From the NCBI GenBank assembly GCA_964413425.1, contig CAYPST010000009.1:8529-72528 (forward strand): 64,000 nt of DNA. Direction: 5' to 3'. A program made the position numbers and the translations under genes. Every line of letters starts with the position of its first letter. Positions within the stretch are counted from its first letter, which is position 1. This document shows positions 46,180 through 54,637 of this stretch, one piece after another. Origin of the DNA: DATFLS01 sp964413425. Its GTDB lineage: Bacteria > Fidelibacterota > JAANXI01. Under the pieces are notes generated by a model, which did not search any database, was not told where the DNA came from, and saw only the letters and a list, made by a program, of their open reading frames with translations.

Positions 46180-47427
46180 ATGGCCTCGAATTCCCCGAAA
46201 TCGCTGGGAACAATTTTGTTTGTCGATGACAAAGAATTAATTCTCGATTCCGCCAAGCGGTATCTGGCAGATGCGGAATTTCAGGTCGTCACCGCTCAGG
46301 ACGGGAAGAAGGGTTTGGAGGTGCTCGAATCCCGGCCGGTGGATATGGTTATCGCTGATTATAAAATGCCCGACATGAATGGCCTGGAGTTTCTGGAAGC
46401 AGTCCGGGAGCGGTTTCCGTCCGTTCGGAGAAGTATCGGCACCGGGTACATGGACGAGGTCGAATCCTTCCAGACCATTTCTGATAATCTGGTTTCCAAC
46501 TATTTTAAGAAACCCTGGGATTATGCCACATTGCAGAATGAGCTGGAACATCTTCTGAGAATTAAGAAACATCTGGAGAAGGAGAAACTTTTAGACACAC
46601 TCAGTAAAATTGGTACCCTGCCTACAATGCCGGACATCTACAATAAATTTATTCAGGCAGTGGAAGATGGTTCCTCCGCACACCAGATTGCTGCAATTAT
46701 CGAAGAAGATGCCTCAGTCACAGCAAACATTATCCATATTGCAAATTCCGCCTACTTTGGCCGCGTCAACACAAATTCCCTGGAACGTGCTATCATGACC
46801 CTGGGATTCCACAGCATACAATCCATCCTGCTCATTCTTTCCATTAAAAATACACTTGAATGGAATGAACAACAGAAGCATTTCATGCAGCAGTTTTTCC
46901 TTCGGTCTTCCTTGGTGAATTATAGTTTCCTGGAATTATATAAACAGATTTTCGAGAGGGGAGTCGAACGTACGGACACTTCCCTCGGCCTCCTGTACGA
47001 TATCGGCCGGATTATCCTTCTGCAACTTTTCCCGGATCGCTATCGGGCAATAATGGCGCATAAAGAAAAGCACCCGGAACATTCTTTCTTCGAAGCCGAA
47101 AGGGCGCTGGGATATCAGGACGTCACCCATAACGAACTTGGTGCTTATCTGTTACGATGGTGGAATTTTTCGGATAAGATAGTCGAATTAGCGCTGTATC
47201 ATCACGAACCGGAAAAGGCATTTGAAGGATACCGCGATTCGGCTCTGGTGCTGACCTATGCCGACGCCCTGATCACACATCTTCTCAGATACTACCCTAA
47301 TCCTGAGATAGACTTCGAACGATTCATCAGAGAACCCATCGATCGACAGGATCTGGAATATCTTGCCTACATCATCTATCAGAAAATCAGACAGCACCAG
47401 GTCAGTTCCCAGGCTCCTGCCAGCTAA
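46180..47427 (+). CDS. Response regulator with HDOD output domain
   Basis: A 415-residue signalling protein. The receiver domain (about 10-125) has Asp16-Asp17, the phosphoacceptor Asp60 in VIADYKMP, Thr88, and Lys111 in YFKKPWD. A short helix links to an HDOD domain (about 145-345: GTLPTMPDIYNKF, IIEEDASVTANIIHIANSAY, AIMTLGFHSIQSILL). HDOD lacks the catalytic HD metal residues of phosphodiesterases and usually relays signals by protein contact. The partner histidine kinase is not adjacent. No strong ribosome site is visible. Confidence 0.9.
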   Translation: MASNSPKSLGTILFVDDKELILDSAKRYLADAEFQVVTAQDGKKGLEVLESRPVDMVIADYKMPDMNGLEFLEAVRERFPSVRRSIGTGYMDEVESFQTISDNLVSNYFKKPWDYATLQNELEHLLRIKKHLEKEKLLDTLSKIGTLPTMPDIYNKFIQAVEDGSSAHQIAAIIEEDASVTANIIHIANSAYFGRVNTNSLERAIMTLGFHSIQSILLILSIKNTLEWNEQQKHFMQQFFLRSSLVNYSFLELYKQIFERGVERTDTSLGLLYDIGRIILLQLFPDRYRAIMAHKEKHPEHSFFEAERALGYQDVTHNELGAYLLRWWNFSDKIVELALYHHEPEKAFEGYRDSALVLTYADALITHLLRYYPNPEIDFERFIREPIDRQDLEYLAYIIYQKIRQHQVSSQAPAS

Positions 47428-47683
47428 GACGCCATCGTACAATCGATTCTTCTCTCGTATCGTTCTTATCGATTTCGGCAAGAATGATGACTGGCCTTCT
47501 CACTATTCGGAGAGAAATTCTCATATTATCCGATCATCTGTTGCGTGATCCCCTCTCTGCTTATATAGGGACGCGGTGTCCACCTGAAAGTATCTTGTGG
47601 CATAAAATTTGAACCAGGTTTCTCAAACGGGAACGTAATCTCCGGGCGGTTTTCCTCCGGGAGTTATTGTACAGGAGGTTTTC

Positions 47684-49939
47684 ATGAATCAATTGGGATC
47701 TTTTCTGCTCATCATCGGTGCCTTCGGGGCACTGTGGACCTTTATCCGGGGAGTTCAGGGATGGAGGCAGCAGAATTTTTTATACACCAGGCAGGCGCAA
47801 GCCGGGATCTATGTGTCGTTTTTCAGCGTCACCCTGGCTGTGCTGATCTTATGGTATCAGTTACTGAGCAGCCATTTCATCAACAGGTATGTGGCATCTT
47901 ACACCAGCGTGGCGCTCCCCTGGTATTACAAAGTGTCGGCACTCTGGGCAGGGCAGGCCGGTTCGCTTCTGTTCTGGCTCTGGCTGGTGACCATCTTTGC
48001 GACCTTATTCATTTATCGCCACCGAGAAGATTACAAGCAATTCATGCCTATTATGGTGGCGGTATTCGCGTTCGTCTCCCTGCTGTTTTACGGCCTGACC
48101 CTGTTCGTTACCTCGCCGTTTGAAACCCTGAATTTCCTGCCACGTGACGGGAACGGCCTGAATCCGTTGCTCCAGAACTGGGGGATGGCCATTCATCCGC
48201 CGCTGCTTTATCTGGGCTATGTCGGATGGACAGTCCCGTTCGCGTTTCTGATTGCGGCACTGATCACCGGGAAAACCGACAGTAACTGGTTGAAGCAGGC
48301 GCGACCCTGGACTCTATCCACCTGGCTTTTCCTGGGGCTCGGGAACCTGATTGGTGCGCAGTGGGCATATGTCGAACTTGGCTGGGGGGGGTATTGGGCC
48401 TGGGATCCGGTGGAAAATGCGTCGCTGATGCCCTGGCTGCTTGCCACGGCCTTTGTGCATTCCCAGATCATGCAGGAACGCCGGGGGATCTTCAAGTTCT
48501 GGAACGCCAGTCTGCTCCTGATTACGTTCGCTCTCACCATCTTTGGAACGTATTTAACCCGAAGCGGAGTGCTGCAATCGGTACACTCTTTCGGGGAATC
48601 CACCATGGGACCATATTTCCTGGCCTTCCTGGCGATTGTGTTGATCGGCGGGTTTGCCTTAATTATTTCCCGGCGTCAATCCCTCCAGGCGCCGGAGGAA
48701 GTCAAAACGCCCTTCTCCCGCGAGGGCACGGTGCTGCTGTCAAACCTCTCCTTCTCGGCAATGACCCTGACAGTGTTCTGGGGAACCATGTACCCGTTAA
48801 CTTCGCTGCTCATGTTTGGTGAACAGCGCGCAATCGACATCAGCTATTTTAATGACCTGAACGTCCCCCTCGGCATTTTCATACTTCTTCTTACGGGGAT
48901 GGGACCGCTGATTGCCTGGCGTAAATCGAGCAAGTCCAACCTGGTGCGACACTTCAGCATTCCAATCGCCGCCGGCGCCACGGCCGTGGTTCTTCTCACT
49001 CTGTTCGGAATCACCGAACTCTACCCTTTGCTGACCTTCGGCCTGGCCGGCTTCACGCTGGCTGGCATCCTCCAGGAATTCATACGGGGCACCGCAGCTA
49101 TTATCAAACGCACGGGAGACAGTTGGATCCGGGCATTCAGACGTCTGATTCTAAATGCAAACCGGCGATATGGAGGCTACCTCATCCATATCGGAGTGGT
49201 TATGATATTCGTCGGGATTGTTGGCTCGTCGGCCTATAATACAGAGAAAGAAGGTAAACTTGCCAGAGGTGACTCCATGGAGGTTGCGAATTTTCACCTC
49301 ACCTATTCCGACTTCAAAATGACTCAGAACGACCTGAAATGGGGTGGGATTGCCGTGATGGATATCCGGAAGAACGGCAGGTATGTGGGACAACTGCATC
49401 CGGAAAAAGCGAAATTTTTCACACATGATCAACCCATGTCGGAAGTGGCGCTCCGCATGACCTTCACTGAAGATCTGTACCTGGTGCTGGCCGGATTTGA
49501 TGAGGAACGGAATGTCTGGATTACGGCTAAAGTCAACCCATTAATCAACTGGATGTGGCTGGGAGGAGTGATGATGATCATCGGGACAGCCGTCGCCCTG
49601 TTCCCGGACAGGACAGTGCGGAAAAAACAGGACAAATCGGAGCAGACCAGACTTCAGGATATCGATGCGGAAACGTTAATTCGAGAACTGAGTGAGCTGG
49701 AAATCGACTTTGCCGAAGGAAAAGTGGATGAGGAAACCTACCAGGAAGAATATCAGCAGTATGCGAATATTGACTCCTGGATCAGGGATGCGGCACTTGT
49801 CAAGGCGGAACAACATCTGGAGGGCAACGGACATGCGGAGGTAGCCACCCAAGAATTCGTCTATTGCTCGGAATGCGGGACACAATTACCCCCGGACGCA
49901 CATTACTGCTCCCAGTGCGGAGAAAAAGTTCAACACTAG
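47684..49939 (+). CDS. ccmF: CcmF-type cytochrome c heme lyase with C-terminal zinc ribbon
   Basis: A 751-residue membrane protein with about 14 hydrophobic segments. The WWD haem-handling motif WGGYWAWDPVENASLMPWL sits near residue 235, after GMAIHPPLLYLGYVG, and histidines suited to haem ligation follow. The periplasmic loop and last helix (about 600-645) match CcmF. Unusually, another 100 cytoplasmic residues follow: an acidic helix pair (SELEIDFAEGKVDEETYQEE) and a double-CxxC zinc ribbon, YCSECGTQLPPDAHYCSQCG. The helix pair recalls the short region of CcmH/CcmI proteins. AGGAGGTTTTC precedes the ATG. No other ccm gene is in the window. Confidence 0.92.
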   Translation: MNQLGSFLLIIGAFGALWTFIRGVQGWRQQNFLYTRQAQAGIYVSFFSVTLAVLILWYQLLSSHFINRYVASYTSVALPWYYKVSALWAGQAGSLLFWLWLVTIFATLFIYRHREDYKQFMPIMVAVFAFVSLLFYGLTLFVTSPFETLNFLPRDGNGLNPLLQNWGMAIHPPLLYLGYVGWTVPFAFLIAALITGKTDSNWLKQARPWTLSTWLFLGLGNLIGAQWAYVELGWGGYWAWDPVENASLMPWLLATAFVHSQIMQERRGIFKFWNASLLLITFALTIFGTYLTRSGVLQSVHSFGESTMGPYFLAFLAIVLIGGFALIISRRQSLQAPEEVKTPFSREGTVLLSNLSFSAMTLTVFWGTMYPLTSLLMFGEQRAIDISYFNDLNVPLGIFILLLTGMGPLIAWRKSSKSNLVRHFSIPIAAGATAVVLLTLFGITELYPLLTFGLAGFTLAGILQEFIRGTAAIIKRTGDSWIRAFRRLILNANRRYGGYLIHIGVVMIFVGIVGSSAYNTEKEGKLARGDSMEVANFHLTYSDFKMTQNDLKWGGIAVMDIRKNGRYVGQLHPEKAKFFTHDQPMSEVALRMTFTEDLYLVLAGFDEERNVWITAKVNPLINWMWLGGVMMIIGTAVALFPDRTVRKKQDKSEQTRLQDIDAETLIRELSELEIDFAEGKVDEETYQEEYQQYANIDSWIRDAALVKAEQHLEGNGHAEVATQEFVYCSECGTQLPPDAHYCSQCGEKVQH

Positions 49940-49967
49940 ATCCCGGAGAATTCTCCTCCTCTGTGCG

Positions 49968-49995
49968 AAAAAGCCCCCAATCCGGGGCTTTTTTG
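49968..49995 (+). terminator. Rho-independent terminator after ccmF
   Basis: AAAAAGCCCC (49968-49977), a six-base loop, then GGGGCTTTTT plus further T residues. It lies about 30 bp after the stop. The symmetric A/T tails could allow use in both directions, but only ccmF ends here. Confidence 0.88.
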
Positions 49996-50150
49996 TCTTA
50001 GGAAGTCCCTGAAACATAGCGCTTCTCCGAAGTTCGGGGAAATAATGGACACCTGCTGCCGGAACGCACTGATCCCTGGAGCAGGCTGTAGGAGAACCAA
50101 CAGAGGGCTTTTCGCACCCAATCACTTACGGGCACAGGGAGAATTCTCAA

Positions 50151-50315
50151 AAAGCACACAGATGACGCAGAGTTCGCAGGTCTTCGCAGAATACTGGAAA
50201 ATACCATGGAGAGAGCGACGGCGGGGATTGCACACGCAACGGAATCCGTGATGAAACAATAACCATCGAATCTGCGGGCACCTGTCAAATCTGTGTCATC
50301 TGCGTGCACTGCTTT
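50151..50315. repeat. Inverted-repeat element (CACACAGATGACGC arms)
   Basis: The left arm AAAGCACACAGATGACGCAG (50151-50170) continues AGTTCGCAGG. The right arm CTGTGTCATCTGCGTGCACTGCTTT (50291-50315) is its inverse complement at the outer end. It fills most of the gap between ccmF and the ABC ATPase, 49940-50412; the rest shows no gene. Confidence 0.8.
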
Positions 50316-50412
50316 AAGTATCTGACTACGTCCGGTTCTTTGCACTTCTGGCCTTGCAATTCATTGGGCAAATCAGTTTATTAGTGCCACATATCAACAC
50401 CGAAATTATTCT

Positions 50413-51162
50413 ATGAATGCAAACAGCCACAAGAAGATATTTCAGCTAAACCATGTCTCAAAGCGGCCGCCCCGTCAGACAGATGTAGAATTCATTCTGG
50501 CTGATCTCACTTTTGAGATAGCCGACGGAGAAACGTTTTCGATTCTGGGTCCGTCCGGGGCGGGGAAATCGACCCTCCTGCGGCTGCTGAACGCCCTGGA
50601 TGAACCTGACCATGGTGAAATTTTATTCCGGGGAAAATCTCTGAAGGAATACGACGTGTTTCAGCTGCGACAGTCGGTGGGGATGGTGTTTCAGCGTCCG
50701 GCATTACTCCCGGGTACTGTACGGGAAAATCTCAATTATCCTCGTCAATTCACAAACCGTTCGGGTGCGCTGGATGCTGACAATGAATCCCTCATGCAGA
50801 TTGTCGGCCTGCCGGCAGCCCTGCTGGACAGGGATTCGAACGCGCTTTCCGTGGGCCAGCAACAGCGGGTAATGATTGCCAGAGCCCTCATTACCAATCC
50901 GAAGGTATTGCTTATGGATGAGCCCACCTCCGCTCTGGATCCGGCCGCCTCGAAACGTATCCTGCATCTGGCAAAAAATCTTCAGAATGAGCAGGGGCTT
51001 ACCATCGTTTATGTTACCCACAATATTCCCGAGGCCGATGCGGTGGCTGATCGCGTCTTGCTGTTGGTCAACGGACAGATTCAGGTTATCGAATCCGCTG
51101 AGACCTTTTTCTCCGGAAAGTCCAGCCAGCTGGCCCGGCAATTTCTGGCCGGCGAATTATAG
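50413..51162 (+). CDS. fetA: ABC transporter ATP-binding protein (FetA/YbbL type)
   Basis: A 249-residue ABC ATPase. Walker A is GPSGAGKST (about 47-55), the signature LSVGQQQRVMIARAL, Walker B VLLMDEPTSALD, and the H-loop VTHNIPEAD. The partner permease downstream (51447) is of the FetB/UPF0014 type, which fixes the family. In E. coli FetAB exports iron and protects against peroxide. The gene lacks a clear ribosome site. Its normal close spacing to the permease is broken here by an inverted-repeat element. Confidence 0.86.
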   Translation: MNANSHKKIFQLNHVSKRPPRQTDVEFILADLTFEIADGETFSILGPSGAGKSTLLRLLNALDEPDHGEILFRGKSLKEYDVFQLRQSVGMVFQRPALLPGTVRENLNYPRQFTNRSGALDADNESLMQIVGLPAALLDRDSNALSVGQQQRVMIARALITNPKVLLMDEPTSALDPAASKRILHLAKNLQNEQGLTIVYVTHNIPEADAVADRVLLLVNGQIQVIESAETFFSGKSSQLARQFLAGEL

Positions 51163-51188
51163 CATTCGTTTACCTGAGGGCTCCAATG

Positions 51189-51396
51189 GAAACCACGAAT
51201 GAACACAGCCTGCCCCGATTCGTCGGGGAATTATCACGAATTTACCTCAATAATAAATGAGTCCACTCTGAAAAAATACTTGGAGAGATTTTTTAGTTTA
51301 TATTACGAAGAATTCACTTCTGTCGTATGGGTAATTTACGTTTTCATAATATATTTGCATTTTTCATTCGTGTCTATTCGTGTCATTCGTAGTTTC
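51189..51396. repeat. Inverted-repeat element between fetA and fetB (CCACGAATGA arms)
   Basis: The left arm GAAACCACGAATGAACAC (51189-51206) faces the right arm ending CGTGTCATTCGTAGTTTC (51379-51396). It also includes an internal CCCCGATTCGTCGGGG hairpin (51213-51228). The core is AT-rich and non-coding. It separates two genes of one transporter by 284 bp. Confidence 0.8.
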
Positions 51397-51446
51397 TATA
51401 GCAATTTCATGAATGCTGCATCGAAAATAACAGAAAGCCGAGTATT

Positions 51447-52241
51447 ATGGATTATGTCGAATTAACCTGGACAGACCTGTTCCTCTCCCTCACCTTTATT
51501 CTGCTGGCGCTGGGCCTGGCAGCATGGCAAAGAATAGACATAAAAAGAGATGTGACCATCGGAACCATCCGGACCTTTGCCCAATTGATCGCAGTGGGAT
51601 ATGTTCTGGAATGGCTGTTTAATATCCAAAATGTACCTGTCATTATCGCCATACTGCTTATTATGATCGCCGTGGCCAGCTGGGAGGGGACCAAGCGTCC
51701 GGTGATGCATATTCCTCATCTCTATCCAATCCTGTATTTCAGCATCACGGTGACCACTGCAATTGTGCTCGTGACCACGTTTGCCTTTATTATTCCGGTG
51801 AATCCCCTAAAACGGATGGATTATTTCGTCCCGCTGGCGGGTATTCTGATAGGGAACGCCCTGAATGGTGCGGCGCTGACAGCGGATCGCCTGGCCTCCG
51901 AAATTCAGCAGCGCCGGCTGGAAATCGAATCGGCACTGGCGCTGGGAGCCGGCACAGGAGACGCAATTAACCTCAGCTTCCGTATGGCTGTCAAAGCGGC
52001 AATGATCCCGTCCATCAACTCCCTGATGACCGTGGGGATTGTGCACCTCCCGGGAATTATGGTCGGACAGATACTGGCCGGAACGCCTCCGCTCCAGGCT
52101 ATTCGCTATCAAATTATCATCATGTACATGTTGATCTCGACAAAAGCCATCGGCAGCATCATCACCGGAATGCTGGTCTACCGGGAATTCTTCACGTCCC
52201 GGCATCAACTGAAAATCGGCTTGCTTCAGCAGACGGATTGA
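51447..52241 (+). CDS. fetB: ABC permease FetB/UPF0014 family
   Basis: A 264-residue inner-membrane protein with about seven hydrophobic helices. WTDLFLSLTFILLALGLAAW, IGTIRTFAQLIAVGYVLEWL and FVPLAGILIGNALNGAAL are typical UPF0014/FetB blocks, and ALALGAGTGDAI followed by FRMAVKAAMIPSINSLMTVG and LPGIMVGQILAGTPPLQAI completes the core. It works with the ATPase encoded 284 bp upstream, probably in metal (iron) export. A weak ribosome site (GAAAGCCGAGTATT) precedes the start. Confidence 0.9.
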   Translation: MDYVELTWTDLFLSLTFILLALGLAAWQRIDIKRDVTIGTIRTFAQLIAVGYVLEWLFNIQNVPVIIAILLIMIAVASWEGTKRPVMHIPHLYPILYFSITVTTAIVLVTTFAFIIPVNPLKRMDYFVPLAGILIGNALNGAALTADRLASEIQQRRLEIESALALGAGTGDAINLSFRMAVKAAMIPSINSLMTVGIVHLPGIMVGQILAGTPPLQAIRYQIIIMYMLISTKAIGSIITGMLVYREFFTSRHQLKIGLLQQTD

Positions 52242-52291
52242 TGCCCGGAAGAAGGCTCCGCCTCTCCTCTCCTTCTTTCCTTCTTCCTTCT

Positions 52292-52933
52292 TCATTCTGC
52301 ATTCGTCATAAGCGTATACGCTTTTTCGCCTGCCCGGAGGGGAAAATCCAGCGTGTTTTCTTCCGGGGGCAGCGGGCAACTCCACCTGTTCGAATCATAG
52401 GCACAATATGGATTATAAGCCCGGTTGAAATCAATCACATAGGTATCGGATTCGTGGATGGGAATATCCAGATATCTTCCGCCATCATACGTGGATTCTC
52501 CATTGGTTTTATCACGAAACGGGATGAAAAAATAGGGCTGATAATCATCACTGTATTGCAGCGGCTTATATACCTGTAATTCCCCTTCAAAATCGCTGAC
52601 AGAGAATTCGAATTCTCCCCAGCGGATATATTTCTGCTCTCCCTGCGCGCTCATGGCCATTTCGATAGTATCTTTGGTTGAGTGCTCCCGGATGGTGGTG
52701 TGAAACCGGTACTCCAGGTCCACAGGATAAAAATTCAATCCGTCGAATGCTCCCTTTTGCTCCTCCGTCAGCGGAGACCGCTCATGGTTGAGGAAACATT
52801 CCTCTTTCTCCTGCCGATCTGCCAGGAGATGGGATGAGATTTCTTCCGAGTTTTCGGCAGTAGTGCAGCCGACCAGTAACATTATTATAAAAAGTAACCC
52901 TGTAGAGAGAAGTCGATTGGTTGTAACGCTCAC
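52292..52933 (-). CDS. DUF1684 lipoprotein
   Basis: A 213-residue exported protein from a GTG at 52933 with GGAGCGTTACCG upstream. The signal ends in the lipobox MLLVGCTT. The DUF1684 core is clear: FIPFRDKTNGESTYDGGRYL, VIDFNRAYNPYCAYD and WSCPLPPEENTLDFPLRAGEK. The family is widespread, has a conserved Cys pair and is of unknown function, with a suggested role at the envelope. It converges with fetB. Confidence 0.88.
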   Translation of the reverse strand: MSVTTNRLLSTGLLFIIMLLVGCTTAENSEEISSHLLADRQEKEECFLNHERSPLTEEQKGAFDGLNFYPVDLEYRFHTTIREHSTKDTIEMAMSAQGEQKYIRWGEFEFSVSDFEGELQVYKPLQYSDDYQPYFFIPFRDKTNGESTYDGGRYLDIPIHESDTYVIDFNRAYNPYCAYDSNRWSCPLPPEENTLDFPLRAGEKAYTLMTNAE

Positions 52934-53191
52934 CGGTAACGCTCCTTAATTATTAGACCTGATTCCTTGTTCCTGACAGTCGTTCCCTCTCGTTTTACTG
53001 CCACGATATCATTTGGAAGAGTTTAAATATTATCTGGTGAATTAAATTCGGAAGAAAAGAAATAGTTTCGTACAAATATCGGATGGTATTCCGGGCAATG
53101 GATTCTGATACGCTGTGTTGTTTTTGCGAAAAAGCCTTATATTCAAAGAAACGAAGAGAAAAAAGTATGCCAGAGACCGGGTGATTGCGAC

Positions 53192-54292
53192 ATGGGATTT
53201 CAATGCGGCATAATCGGACTTCCCAATGTTGGGAAATCCACTATTTTTAACGCGCTCACTTCCAATGAAGTCCCGGCGGATAACTATCCTTTTTGTACCG
53301 TCGATCCGAATATTGGTGTGGTCGAGGTCCCCGATGCCCGACTGGATCGCATCGCCGAAATTTACCAGCCGGGAGCTGTGACACCCACCACACTGCAATT
53401 TGTGGATATTGCCGGGCTGGTCAAAGGAGCGAGCAAAGGGGAGGGATTGGGCAATCAGTTTCTCGCCCGGATTCAGCAGGTAGACGCCATTGCGCACGTC
53501 ATCCGGTGTTTCGAGGAAGAAAATGTCACCCACGTCACCGGGAGAATCGACCCGGCGGACGACATCGAGACCGTCAATACCGAACTCTATCTCCGGGATA
53601 TGGAAACGCTGGAAAAACGGATGGATAAAGCAGTGAAACAAGCAAAGACCGGAGATAAGAGGGCCAAAGCGCAACTCGGCGTGCATCAAAAGGCGTATAA
53701 TCATCTCTCTGAGGGGCATCCTGTCCGGACGCTGGACCTGAATGATGACGAAGCAGAGATATTACAGCCGCTTTTTCTTCTCAGCGCAAAAAAAGTACTC
53801 TATGTGGCGAACGTGAGTGAGGAGGAGATCGTATCGGGTGAGACCAGCTCTTATACGGAGAGTGTCATGGAACATGCCGCCAGTGTGGACTCGGCAGTGG
53901 TCATCATCTGTGGAAAATTGGAGGAAGATATCGCCCGGCTTCCCGAGGATGAGAAGGCGGAATTTATCTTGGAATACGGACTCAAAGAACCCGGACTCCA
54001 CAAGCTCATCCGTGCCGGGTACACCCTGTTGCACCTCATTACTTTTTTTACGGTGAATCCCAGGGAAGCCCATGCCTGGACCGTCCGGCAGGGTTCCACG
54101 GCACCGGAGGCGGCGGGGAAAGTCCACACGGATTTTCAGCGGGGATTTATTAAAGCGGATGTCTACAGGTTCGACGATCTGGACAAGCACGGCTCGGAAA
54201 AAGCGCTGCGCGAACACGGTTTACTCCGGCAGGAAGGCCGGGATTATGTGGTGCAGGACGGCGACGTGCTTTTCTTCCGGTTTAATGTCTGA
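53192..54292 (+). CDS. ychF: Redox-regulated ATPase/GTPase YchF (OLA1 family)
   Basis: A 366-residue OBG-family P-loop protein. G1 is GLPNVGKST (9-17), followed by CTVDPNIGVVEVPD and the G3-like DIAGLVKGASKGEGLGNQFL. A coiled insertion and the C-terminal TGS domain (TFFTVNPREAHAWTVRQG ... FIKADVYRFDDL) follow. YchF prefers ATP, binds ribosomes and affects stress responses. The length equals E. coli YchF. Its ribosome site, GGGTGATTGC, is weak. Confidence 0.96.
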   Translation: MGFQCGIIGLPNVGKSTIFNALTSNEVPADNYPFCTVDPNIGVVEVPDARLDRIAEIYQPGAVTPTTLQFVDIAGLVKGASKGEGLGNQFLARIQQVDAIAHVIRCFEEENVTHVTGRIDPADDIETVNTELYLRDMETLEKRMDKAVKQAKTGDKRAKAQLGVHQKAYNHLSEGHPVRTLDLNDDEAEILQPLFLLSAKKVLYVANVSEEEIVSGETSSYTESVMEHAASVDSAVVIICGKLEEDIARLPEDEKAEFILEYGLKEPGLHKLIRAGYTLLHLITFFTVNPREAHAWTVRQGSTAPEAAGKVHTDFQRGFIKADVYRFDDLDKHGSEKALREHGLLRQEGRDYVVQDGDVLFFRFNV

Positions 54293-54327
54293 ACAGTGTG
54301 AATGTTATATCACGTAACTCAAAAAAA

Positions 54328-54573
54328 ATAGCACACAGATTTACAAGGAAACAATGGATTAGCGCAGATACATATGCAAGCGGGTGGCATTCGTTGATAT
54401 ACCTTCCTGACATGGATTATCTTGATCTCCCGAACCCCCGGACTGACTCGGAGTCAGCGAAACACTTACATCACTCGGATGTACTAAAGGTGGGGAGCCT
54501 GGCTGGTAAGACAGGCCGATCTTTTTGATTATCCGTGGTCATCTGTCTGTTTCTGTGTCATCCGTGTGCTATT
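54328..54573. repeat. Inverted-repeat element (CACACAGATTTAC arms) with an extra half-arm
   Basis: The left arm begins ATAGCACACAGATTTACA at 54328. The right arm CTGTGTCATCCGTGTGCTAT (54553-54572) is its inverse complement at the outer end. Directly beyond lies a separate single arm at 54578-54622 (GTGCGTCCTTCGCGGTCTCT), of the CGCAAAG/GCAGAGA type. It fills the 345-bp gap between ychF and the regulator gene. An internal GACTCGGAGTCA palindrome occurs at 54446-54457. Confidence 0.8.
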
Positions 54574-54637
54574 TTTTCCTGTGCGTCCTTCGCGGTCTCT
54601 GTGATCTCTGCGTTTTCCCGGTTATTAATAAAACAGG

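Noticed and set aside
49998..50345. 115-codon minus-strand frame between ccmF and fetA
   Set aside because: It runs through an inverted-repeat element and a terminator region and has no family features.
53042..53719. 225-codon minus-strand frame opposite ychF
   Set aside because: Overlaps the highly conserved G domain of YchF antisense and has no motif of its own.
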